Below are positions 41,701 through 53,700 of a DNA stretch of 64,000 nucleotides, piece after piece. A model generated the notes under the pieces. That model did no database searches. It saw nothing but the letters and a program-made list of their open reading frames with translations, and was not told where the DNA came from. Each line of letters begins with the position of its first letter. The first letter of the stretch is position 1. The position numbers and the translations under genes are program-made. The stretch is from Salvelinus alpinus (Eukaryota; Chordata; Actinopteri; Salmoniformes; Salmonidae): positions 21,876,969 through 21,940,968 of the forward strand of contig NC_092092.1 in assembly GCF_045679555.1 (NCBI RefSeq), in the 5' to 3' direction.

Positions 41701-44700
41701 CTCTGGGCTGCGCCGGTCTATACTGATCAGATCCACTGAGGGGATGGACACACGCATGATCACAGGTACACACACACATTCAGATACACTCAACTGACTT
41801 CACAATTTCCCCTTTCTAGATTAGAAGGGAGTAGTGGTGGCTATTCAGCATGATACATGTCCATTGGGGTTCTGGCAGGGTAAACGTCTGTGTCAAAAGG
41901 GAGAGGAACATGGGGAACAGATAGCTGACTATTCAGCAGCCTGATGGTCTGGGGGTACAAGCTATTGGCCAGTCTGTTAGTTTTTGCTATGATGCTCCAG
42001 TACTGAGTGATGGAAGCGGGGAGAACCGGCCGTGGCTCGGGTGGCTGAGGTCCTTGATGATCTTCTTGGCCTTCCTGCAACACCTGGTGTTGTAGGTGTC
42101 CTGGAGGACAGGCACCCAATGGTGCGTTGGACTGAGCATACCACCCTCTGTTGTGCCTTGCGGTCAACGGCGGAGTTGCCATACCAGGCTATGATGCAGC
42201 CCGACAGAACAGTATGCTCTTGATGGTGCTCCTGTACAACACTGTGAAAGCCCTCTGGGACAGGCCAAATTTCTTCAGCCTTCTGAGGTTAAAGAGTCGC
42301 TGTCGAGCCTTATTCACCATGGTGTCAGAGTAGTTTGACCATTTCAGATCCTTGGAGATGTGTATGCCGAGGAACTTAACATGTTTGTCCGTCTCCACGG
42401 CAGCCCCGTTGATACAGTATACCCAACGTACAGTATATCCCTTACCTTAACCTACCATAGAAGTCGGAGGGGTTGCAGTAGCGGGGGCAGGGGTGTCCCA
42501 GGGCTGTGAAGTATGGAACCATGTCTTTAGCGGTCCCACAGTAGACGGCTGAGCCAGAGGAGAGCAGGACCACCAGGTCAAAGAGCTGGAAGATGTCTGA
42601 GCGTGGCTGGTGGACGGACAGCAGTACCAGGCGGTTCCCCCGGGCCAACCGGGACAGAGTGATCACCAGGTTATGGGCCGTGAAGCTGTCCAGCCCCGAC
42701 GTGGGCTCATCTAGGATCAGGATACCTGCACACAGAGAATGAGATAAGATTAGTGCCGTTTACTGTGCTCAATACAGGGATCTGGGTACAATGATAATCT
42801 GAAGTAGTTAAAAGTACAGGTACAGTAACATTGCATAAAGGTAATGTATGTTAATTACAGTACTGAGGGGAGCAAACATCTCCATCTGGATTATATCAAC
42901 GCATGTCCACTCATTTCAAAATAAGTCATATTGATGCATTCTTCATTACTTGCCCTCCCTCATTCTAGATCTCACCAGGGTTCCAGAGCAGCTGCACAGC
43001 GATGCTGACCCTCCTCCTCTCTCCCCCAGACACCCCTCTCACCAAGTCATTGCCCACCCGGGTGTGGGCACACTGTCGCAGACGCAGCTCTGCAATGACG
43101 TCATCCACCTATACAGGCAGTGCAGCCACAGTCACATGACAAACAGCTGAAGTGTTATGATGATGATCATAAAAAAAAAGTGCTATCCAGAACTTAAAAG
43201 GGTTTATCGGCTGTCCCCATAGGAGAACCCTTTGAATAACCCTTTTTGGTTCCCAGTAGAACCCTTTTGGGTTCCATGTAGAACCCTTTCCACAGAGGTT
43301 ATCCAAAAAAGGTTCTCCTATGGGGACAGCTGAAGAACCCTTTTGGAACCCTTTTTTCTAAGAGTGTAAGGAGCTTGTTTATGATTTTACTTAAGTTCTA
43401 CACTAAACAAAAATATAAAAGCAACATGCAACAAGTTACAGCTCATATAAGTAAATCAGTCAATTGAAATAAATTAATTAGGCCCTCATCTATGGATTTC
43501 ACATGACTGGGAATACAGATATGCATCTGTCGCAGATACCTTCTTTTTTTTTAAAGGTAGAGGCGTGGATCAGAAAACCAGTCAGTATCTGGTGTGACCA
43601 CCACTTGCCTCGTGCAGCTCGACACATCTCCTTCGCATAGAGTTGATCAGGCTTTTCATTGTGGCCTATGGAATGTTGTCCCACTCCTCTTCGATGGCGG
43701 TGCGAAGTTGCTGGATATTGGAGGGAACTGGAAAACACTGTTGTACACGTCAACCCAGAGCATCCCAAACATGCTCAATGGGTGACATGTCTAGTGAGTA
43801 TGCAGGCCATGGAAGAACTGGGGCTGGGGCTGTGCATAATCTTGCTGAAAAATTAGGTGATGGCGGCGGATGAATGGCACGACAATGAACCTCAGGATCT
43901 CATCACGGTATCTCTGTCCATTCAAATTTCCATCGATTAAATGCAATTGTGTTTGTTGTCCGTAACTTATGCCTGCCCATACCATAACCCCACCGCCACC
44001 ATGGGGCACTCTGTTCACAACGTTGACATCAGCAAACCGCTTGCCCACACGACGGCCATACACTCTGTCTGCTATCTGCCCGGTACAGTTGAAACCAAGA
44101 TTCATCCTTAAAGAGCACACTTCTCCAGTGTGCCAGTGGCCATCGAAGGTGAGCATTTGCCCACTGAAGTCGGTTACGACGCCGAACTGCAGTCAGGTTA
44201 AGACCCTGGTGAGGACAACGAGAATGCAGATGAGCTTCCCTGAGATGGTTTCTGACAGTTTGTGTAGAAATTCATCGGTTGTGCAAGCCCACAGTTTCAT
44301 CAGCTGTCCAGGTGGCTGGTCTCAGACGATCCCGAAGGTTAAGAAGCCGGATGTGAAGGTCCTGGGCTGGCGTGGTTACACATGGTCTGCGGTTGTGAGC
44401 ATGGTTGGACCTACTGCCAAATTCTCTAAAACGATGTTGACATCTGTTGCATTGTGTTATGTGACAAAACGGAACATTTTAGAGTGGCCTTTAATTGTCC
44501 CCAGCACAAAGTGCACCTGTGTAATGATCCGGCTGTTTAATCAGCTTCTTGATATGCCACACACCTGTCAGGTGGATAGATTATCTTGGCAAATAAGAAA
44601 TGCTCACTTACAGGGATGTAAACAAAATTGTGCACAGAATTTGAGATAAATAAGCTCTGTGCGTATTGAACATTTCTGTGATCTTTTATTTCAGGTCATG

Positions 44701-47700
44701 AAACATGGGACCAACACTTTACATGTTGCGTTTAATTTTGTTCAGTGTACATTGTTGGATAACGTTGATGGTCCTCATGGTGTGCAGGCTTTTGTTCTGG
44801 CCCAGCACTTACAGAACATCAGGTCTGTTAGTCCTGGGCTGGAACAGAACATCAGGTTTGTTAGTCCTGGGCTGGAACAGAACATCAGATCTGTTAGTCC
44901 TGGGCTGGAACAGAACATCAGATCTGTTAGTCCTGGACTGGAACAGAACATCAGATCTGTTAGTCCTGGACTGGAACAGAACATCAGGTCTGTTAGTCCT
45001 GGACTGGAACAGAACATCAGGTCTGTTAGTCCTGGACTGGAACAGAACATCAGGTCTGTTAGTCCTGGGCTGGAACAAAAGCCTGTACACCCTCTGAGTC
45101 CCTGGGATTGGGAAGAACACTGCTATAACTTCCCATGTGACATGACCTGGGAAGTTTACCAATGCTTACCCTCTGGTCCCTCTGTTTCTGGCTGAAGTTT
45201 GTGGGTAGCCGTAGCTTAGCCACGAAGGCTAGTGTTTCCCTCACAGTAAGGTGAGGCAGCAGGCGGTCGTCCTGGCGGACATGGGCGATGGTCTTCCTCA
45301 CCAGCTTTGGGTTGCTAGGTTGCCCGTTGATTAGCACTTGGCCAGACGTCATGGAGCCACCCTCATCACGACACGTTATGACGTCCAGCAGTGAGGTCTT
45401 TCCACAACCTGTGGAGGGACAGGATATGAAAGAGGTTATAGGGCATATCTTTGCATAGTCATCATCAGACCATAACTGTTTGGGGAATATCCACACTAGA
45501 TGGAACAAACTGTAACTAGGCGAGACTGGACACAAAGTAACACAGTGCACAAAGCAACAACTAAATAACTCACGCTTAGAAAGCTCTTATTCAATGTGCT
45601 TCTGCTTGGTTAGTGTATCTACATGCCTAGGAAGTTTTGCTTAAATCCATAAATATGTCTGTTGCTTTTCAGGCTGAATTCGAAATATTCTTGCCGCCTC
45701 TCTTTTTTGAATATTGACCTGTGGAACATTCCCCATATATCTAATAATATATCATTTTTATCAGTAAGAAGAGGTCTTTTGATTGGTATAGTTGATGACA
45801 ATAATTATTGTTGTATTTTCTCACAAGACTCAGATTTGTAGTGGGGGCAAATTGTACTATTTGTAACAATTAACCCCTTACCTAAAACAAACAAAAAATT
45901 TAGGCCTACTGTGCTGTCTACCATTTGGAGTAAATTATCTTGAATCCTATCTTTCTCATGTAGAAGTACAGCCAGTTGTTGACAAAACAGAGCTAAGATT
46001 AGTGCTGCCTCCTGTGGAGAGTAGCTGTGTATGTACCTGAGCTGCCGATGATGGCCAGCATCTGGCCACTGCGGACTCGCAGGTTGAGTTTGTTTATGGC
46101 TGTCTGCTTGTCTCCCTTCATCTCCCAGGGCATCTTAAACTCTGAGAGCTTCTCATACCACGGGATCTGAGCAGCCGTGTCCACCTGACACACACACAGG
46201 CACACACACACACACATTAGACTTTTTGATACTGTGGTGAAGCTGTGGGACAGCTTGTAAGGGAGGACGTCACTAAATCATAAACCACTGTAAGTCACTC
46301 TGGATAAGAGCGTCCGTTAAATTACAAAAATGTAAATGTAAACTAATTGCTCGCACCTGTGCCTGCTTGCAAGTCTCTGCCTGTGACTCTGTGAGAAACT
46401 GATATAAGGCAGAGCAGGGCCGGCGTTATGGGCGGGGCCTGGACCGCCCTACCGTACCTCCTTGCCCGTCCAAATAAAATATTGATAATTTATTTGACCA
46501 AGACGCACGCGGGAAGAAAGATTGACCAAGACGCACGCCGACAGAAAGACGCATCAATCTCAGATAAAGCATCCGAGCGAGTGAAACAGCGCCCCTCTGT
46601 CTCCGTATGTGTAGAACCTGTATCTGATGCTGTCCGGACAAAAAGAGTATAGCATGTCATACTTTTTCTGGCCAGACAGCATCAGATACATGGGCTACAT
46701 ATAGTAAGACAGAGGGGCGCTGTTTCACTCGCCAGTTTCAGCAGAGAGGAAGCGGCGAAGCGACCTCGAGGGCTCACTCGCCAAAATCGGTCCTGAATAA
46801 GTCCAATGCGTTTCTATGGGTATCATATGCAGACCTAAGCTTATTGCCTGCATTACTGGCTTTGGGACAACTACTTGCATTGTTAGGGTGGAGACATGAG
46901 CAACTTGTCATTATATACAGATCTCTGCTTTCAGCCGCTTGCGAATTAGATAGGAAAGTTGGCGGGTGGCACTGTTAGGATGCTGCCTTCCCCTAAAGTA
47001 AATTGATGTTTTGCCCAAATTATATAATTACTTCAATCAAAATAAAATAATTCAAATACTTTACCAGAGAGCTTGACTTAGCCACAGAGGATCATTAGTT
47101 GTGGATTGTTTCAAATCACAAGTGTGTAAGCCAATGCCTGGCAATATGCTTAGCTGATTATTGAGTTGCGGAAAAGCATGTGTGAATAGAATTCAAAATG
47201 TTGAGTCAAGAAGAAGGGGAGGAATGCACTCAGCCCTCTAGAATGTGCTCCGCTGTCTCCCGCCAATTCTAGCACATTCATTGTTTCATTGTGTATAATG
47301 TTTGCCCTTTGATTGTTCAGTTTTATCAATTCCCCCAAATTTAGCGTGTTCTTTGACATGCAAATTAATTAGCTATCCCATCAGCTGGGAGAGCTATGCG
47401 TTTTTAAAAGTTACATTTAAATGTTAAATGTTATGTCAATGTTCTCTTTCGTCGGCCTAGTCTTTTTAAATGTATAGTTTTTAAAGTGTGGGTTATGTGG
47501 GTCCAACAGAATTGCAGACCATGTAGCTCAAAGTGGGGGAGGGGTTCTATGTCTTTATTATCAGGTGTGGGTCTCTGGACTGTGACTGTGACTGTGGGTC
47601 TCTGGACTGTGACTGTGGGTCTCTGGACTGTGACTGTGGGTCTCTGGACTGTGACTGTGGGTCTCTGGACTGTGACTGTGGGTCTCTGGACTGTGTGTAG

Positions 47701-50700
47701 GCTATTATGCCCCTGTGTGCAGAGAATTTGCATGTTTGTACAATTACATTTCATTGGGCTTGGCCCGGTTTGCAGTGAAGTAGTACTAGAACCTTGTAAC
47801 CCAATCAGTTCTCCTTAACGTATATATCTCACTAGTGTGTGTGTAGTGTCACTTTTTAGTGCGTTATCGCACATTCTTTAAAAAAATTGCCTTTATTTAA
47901 CTAGGCAAGTGTAACGTTCCTGACCTGTTTTATGTTGTTTTTGTATGTGTATATGGTCAGGGCGTGAGTTTTGGGTGGGCAGTCTATGTTTTCTGTTTCT
48001 ATGTTGGTTTTGGTTGCCTGGTATGGCTCTTAATTAGAGGCAGGTGTTTTGCGTTTTCCTCGAATTAAGAGTCATATTTAGGTAGGGTGTTCTCACTGTT
48101 TGTTTGTGGGTGATTGTCTCCTGTGTCGTTGATGTATGTACCATACGGGACTGTTTGGTTGTTCGTTCGTTTTGATGTAGTCTGTTCCTGTCCGTGAGTT
48201 TTACGTTTTAGTTATGTAAGTTCATGTTCAGGTTTTCGTCTACGTCGTTTTCTTGTTTTGTAATTTTGTAAGTGTTTTGTTTTCGTGTGCCGTCGTGTCA
48301 AATAAAGAGATGGCATATTTCCCTAATGCTGCGTATTGGTCCACTGATCCTTCTCTCCTCTCCTCATCTGAGGAAGAGGAGGACAACAGCCCTTACAGAA
48401 TCACCCACCAACCTAGGACCAAGCGGCAAGGGAATGCTCAACAGAGCAACCAGGACTTCTGGACTTGGGAGGAGATCCTGGACGGTAGAGGACCCTGGGC
48501 TCAGCCAGGGGAATATCGCCGTCCCAAGGCGGAGTTGGAAGCAGCGAAGGCTGAGAGGCGCTGGTATGAGGAGGCAGCGCGGCGACGCGGTTGGGAGCCC
48601 GTGAGTCAGACCCAAAAATTTCTTGGGGGGGGGCACACGAGGAGTGTGGCAAAGCCGGGTAGGATACCTGAGCCAACTCCCCGTGCTTACCGTGGAGGTA
48701 GAAGGCGTCGTACTGGTAAGACACCGTGTTATGCGGTAAAGCGCACGGTGTCCCCAGTACGCGTGCTTAGCCCAGTGCGGGCTATTCCACCTTGCCGCAC
48801 TGGGAGGGCTAAGTTGGGCATCGAGCTGGATGTCATGAAGCCGGCCCAACGCATCTGGCCACCAGTGCGTCTCCTCGGGCCGGCATACATGGCACCAGCC
48901 TTACGAATGGTGTCCCCGGTTTGCCAGTATAGCCCAGTGCGGGCTATTCCACCTCGCCGCACTGGCAGGGCTACGGGCACCATTCAACCTGGTAAGGTTG
49001 GGCAGGCTCGGTGCTCAAGAGCACGTGTCCTCCTTCACGGTCCGGTATACCCGGTGCCACCTCCATGTACCAGTCCTCCGGTGGCAGCCCCCCGTACCAG
49101 GCTGTCTCTCCGGGTTCTCTCTCCAGCTGTTTCCTCCTCTCCAGCGCAGCCAGTGCCTAGACCACGCACCAGGCTGTCTCTCCTTCTCCTCCCTACAGAG
49201 CCGTCCTGCCATGACCAGCCAGAGCCGTCCTGCCATGACCAGCCAGAGCCGTCCTGCCATGACCAGCCAGAGCCGTCCTGCTATGACCTGCCAGAGCCGT
49301 CCTGCCATGACCAGCCAGGACCTGCCAGAGCCGTCCAGCCAGGACCTGCCAGAGCCGTCCAGCCAGGACCTGCCAGAGCCGTCCAGCCAGGACCTGCCAG
49401 AGCCGTCCAGCCAGGACCTGCCAGAGCCGTCCAGCCAGGACCTGCCAGAGCCGTCCAGCCGGGACCTGCCAGAGCCGTCCAGCCGGGACCTGCCAGAGCC
49501 GTCCAGCCGGGACCTGCCAGAGCCGTCCAGCCGGGACCTGCCAGGGTTCCTCAGCCGGGACCTGCCAGAGTCCCTCAGCCGGGACCTGCCAGAGTCCCTC
49601 AGCCGGGACCTGCCAGAGTCCCTCAGCCGGGACCTGCCAGAGTCCCTCAGCCGGGACCTGCCAGAGTCCCTCAGCCGGGACCTGCCAGAGTCTCTCAGCC
49701 GGGACCTGCCAGAGTCTCTCAGCCGGGACCTGCCGCCCCTTATCCCGGTGCTGCCCCTTATCCCGGTGCTGCCCCTTATCCCGGTGCTGCCCCTTATCCC
49801 GGTGCTGCCCCTTATCCCGGTGCTGCCCCTTGTCCCGGTGCTGCCCCTTGTCCCGGTGCTGCCCCTTGTCCCGGTGCTGTCCCTTGTCCCGGTGCTGCCC
49901 CTTGTCCCGGTGCTGCCCCTTGTCCCGGTGCTGCCCCTTGTCCCGGTGCTGCCCCTTGTCCCGGTGCTGCCCCTTGTCCCGGTGCTGCCCCTTGTCCCGG
50001 TGCTGCCCCTTGTCCCGGTGCTGCCCCTTGTCCCGGTGCTGCCCCTTGTCCCGGTGCTGCCCCTTGTCCCGGTGCTGCCCCTTATCCCGGTGTTGGCTGT
50101 TCATTTAGGGGATGTTAGTTTGAGGGTGGTCATTGGGAGGGGAAGACAGAAGCGGGGAGTGACTATGGTGGTGTGGGGACAGCGTCCAGAGCCTGAGCCA
50201 CCACCGTGGTCAACTGCCCACCCAGACCCTCCCCTGGACTTTGTGCTGGTGCGCCCGGCGTTCGCACCTTGAGGGGGGGGTTCTGTAACGTTCCTGACCT
50301 GTTTTATGTTGTTTTTGTATGTGTATATGGTCAGGGCGTGAGTTTTGGGTGGGCAGTCTATGTTTTCTGTTTCTATGTTGGTTTTGGTTGCCTGGTATGG
50401 CTCTTAATTAGAGGCAGGTGTTTTGCGTTTTCCTCGAATTAAGAGTCATATTTAGGTAGGGTGTTCTCACTGTTTGTTTGTGGGTGATTGTCTCCTGTGT
50501 CGTCGATGTATGTACCATACGGGACTGTTTGGTTGTTCGTTCGTTTTGATGTAGTCTGTTCCTGTCCGTGAGTTTTACGTTTTAGTTATGTAAGTTCATG
50601 TTCAGGTTTTCGTCTACGTCGTTTTCTTGTTTTGTAATTTTGTAAGTGTTTTGTTTTCGTGTGCCGTCGTGTCAAATAAAGAGATGGCATATTTCCCTAA

Positions 50701-53700
50701 TGCTGCGTATTGGTCCACTGATCCTTCTCTCCTCTCCTCATCTGAGGAAGAGGAGGACAACAGCCCTTACAGCAAGTCAGTTAAGAACAACTTCTTAATT
50801 ACAATGACAGGCTAGGAGTGGTGGGTTAGCTGCCATGTTCAGGAGCAGAAGACAGATTTTTACCTTGTCAGCTCGGGGATTCAATCCACCAACCTTTCAG
50901 TTACTGGCCCAACGCTCTAACCACTAGGCTACTTGCCTCCCCACTTAATATCCTGTTTGCCTTACATTATTAGGGTCATTGCAGCAATCCTGACTGGGTT
51001 ACAGAGACTACAGGAATTTAGCAGGTAGCCTAGCATTTCATAAAAATATGAAATTGTATATTTAATAAAGATCCTTTTTTGCTATATCTGTGTTGAGTTT
51101 TGTTGTGTCTTATCCTCTGACGACGGACCATACCGGTCAAACAAAGGTGGTGGCAGCTTCACAGCTATTCTGCTCTATCCAGTACTTGCCCCACCTCTCA
51201 GGTGGTCTAGCGAGCTTTATTACAATACTGACAGAATGTAAAAGGCAGGCAAAACTGAGACATACAGTCAGTGATAAGGAGCATAGGGAAATTGGGAAGA
51301 GTAGAGAGAAAGAATAGAGTGGGAGAAAGGTGTTGTTACCTCATAGTGCAGGTTGCTGACCTCTATCTCATTGCGACCTCCACTGTAGGTGAAGTACAGG
51401 CTACTGTCCTCTTCAGAAGAGGAGAACAGCTCAGTGTCTCCTCTCTAAGGAAGAAGTAGAAGAAGTAGAGGTTACTGTAGGTTACTGAGTGAGGAAGCGG
51501 TCAAGAAGTTACTCAGTTTTGTACTGTGTACACATACCATTCACTTATCAGAGGGCCATTCACATATTGTAACTATATCTTCACTGGCATCCATTTACCT
51601 TATTTACTATGGTAATAAACCCTTGTATTTCTCTTAGTATATTCTGCCAGACATTTGTCTCAGCAAATCTAAGAAAACTGGTGTATCTTTAGAGGCTTCA
51701 TTGTTCTGGCCACCAATGCATCGCACAATGGATTTAATTACCACTTTATCGGACGGTTCTGATGAGTCCTGTATAAAAGTGATTAGTTATGATTCCAGAT
51801 AAATGGATCCTAAACTGAGCGGTGTGTGATAAAAGGTTATATAGCATTCTGGTAAACCGTGTAGGAGACCTCCAGCCTGTCCAGGGTCCACTCAAACAGA
51901 GCTACATGTCACCATTATGTAATTTAAAAAGCCTAGAGATAGATAGGCAGATCCTTGCCACCTCTCTAGAGTAGCATGAATATTCAAATACTATTTTATT
52001 TGTCACATGCGCCGAATACAACAGGTGTAGACCTTACCGTGAAATGCTTACTTACAAGCCTTAACCAACAATGCCGTTTTAAGAAAGAGTTAAGAAAATA
52101 TTTACTAAATAAACTAAAGTAAAAAGTAACACAATAAAATAACAATAACAAGGCTATATACAGGGGGTACCGGTACCGTGTCAATGTGCGGGGGTACAGG
52201 TTAGGACTGGGGGGCAGTATTGAGTAGCTTGAATAATAAGGTGCCCAGAGTAAACTGCCTGCTACTCAGGCCCAAAAGCTAGAATATGCATATAATTGGT
52301 AGATTTGGATAGAAAACACTCTGAAGTTTCTAAAACTGTTTGAATGATGTATGTGAGTATAACAGAACTCATATGGCAGGCAAAAACCTGAGAAAAAATC
52401 CAACCAGGAAGTGGGAAATCTGAGGTTTGTAGTTTTTCAAGTCATTGCCTATCCAATATACAGTGTCTATGGGGTCATATTGCACTTCCTAAGGCTTCCA
52501 CTAGATGTCAACAGTCTTTAGAACCTTGTTCTAAATAAGAGCTGTTTGAGTCAGGTGTCTGGCAGAATGCCATGAGCTCAGTCGGGCGTGCGCCCATGAG
52601 AGTTACCTGCGTTCCTTTTCCTTTCTAAAGACAAAGGAATTGTCCAGTTGAAACATTGTTGAAGATTTATGATAAAAACATCCTAAAGATTGATTCTATA
52701 CATCGTTTGACATGTTTCTACGAACTGTAATATAACTTTTTAGACTTTTTGTCTGAACTAAGCGATCGCGCATTGAGCATTTGGATTATTGGGCTAAACG
52801 CGCGAACAAAAAGGAGGTATTTGGACATAAATGATGGACTTTATCGAACAAAACAAACATTTATTGTGGAACTGGGATTCTTGGGAGTGCATTCCGATGA
52901 AGATCATCAAAGGTAAGTGAATATTTAAAACGCTATTTCTGACTTTTGTGACACCTCTCCTTCTTTGGAAAATGGCTGTATGTTTTTCTGTGGCTAGGTG
53001 CTGACCTAACATAATCGCAAGGTGTGCTTTCGCCGTAAAGCCTTTTTGAAATCTGACACAGCGGTTGCATTAAGGAGAAGTTTATCTATATTTCCATGAA
53101 TAACACTTGTATCTTTTATCAATGTTTATGATGAGTATTTCTGCTATTTGATGTGGCTCTCTGCACTTTCACCGGATGTTTGTTTCAGACAATGCATTTC
53201 TGAACGTAACACACCAATTTCAAATGAGGTTTTTGGACATAAAGATTAACTTTATCGAACAAAACACACATTTATTGTGTAACATGAAGTCCTGTGAGTG
53301 CCATCTGATGAAGATCATCAAAGGTTAGTGATTAATTGAATCGCTATTTCTGACTTTTGTGAGCCCTCTCCTTTTGTGAGCCCTCTGTTTGGTTTTCTGT
53401 GACTAGGTGCTGACCTAACATAATCGTTTGGTGTGCTTTCGCCGTAAAGCCTATTTGAAATCAGACACTGTGGCTGGATTTACAAGAGTTTATCTTTAAA
53501 ATGGTGTATAATACTTGTATGTTTGAGGAATTTTAATTATGGGATTTCTGTTGTTTTGAATTTGGCGCCCTGCAATTTCACTGGCTGTTGGCGAGGTGGG
53601 ACGCTAGCGTTGCACATATCCCAGAGAGGTTATTAAGAAAATATTTACTAAATAAACTAAAGTTAAAAAAAGTAACACAATAAAATAACAATAACAAGGC

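Larger units (their letters stand above)
47910..50771 (+). mobile_element. Young non-autonomous LTR retrotransposon
   Basis: Two 488-base LTRs (47,910-48,397 and 50,284-50,771) start TGTAACGTTCC and end CCCTTACA. They differ at one position seen by eye (GTTGATG versus GTCGATG). GCAAG flanks both sides (47,905-47,909; 50,772-50,776), a 5-bp target duplication. A purine tract (GAGGGGGGGG) precedes the right LTR. The 1,886-base interior has no reverse transcriptase, protease or integrase, so another element must have supplied them. Inserted in ABCG8 intron 2, antisense to that gene. Confidence 0.92.
47885..50945. repeat. Older repeat that received the LTR element
   Basis: CCTTTATTTAACTAGGCAAG (left flank) continues directly as GTCAGTTAAGAACAACTTCT (50,777 onward) once the LTR element and one TSD copy are removed. 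The right part ends near ACCACTAGGCTACTTGCCTC. Confidence 0.6.

Noticed and set aside
44775-45195. Long repetitive ORFs on both strands (for example [11 protein letters not shown] repeats)
   Set aside because: They run through a 33-bp minisatellite; a unit divisible by three with no stop keeps several frames open. No start context or splice links.
49193-50272. Antisense 303-codon and alternative-frame 424-codon ORFs in the LTR element
   Set aside because: Shadow frames of the 18- and 24-bp arrays; only the frame entering from the non-repetitive region is kept, with moderate confidence.
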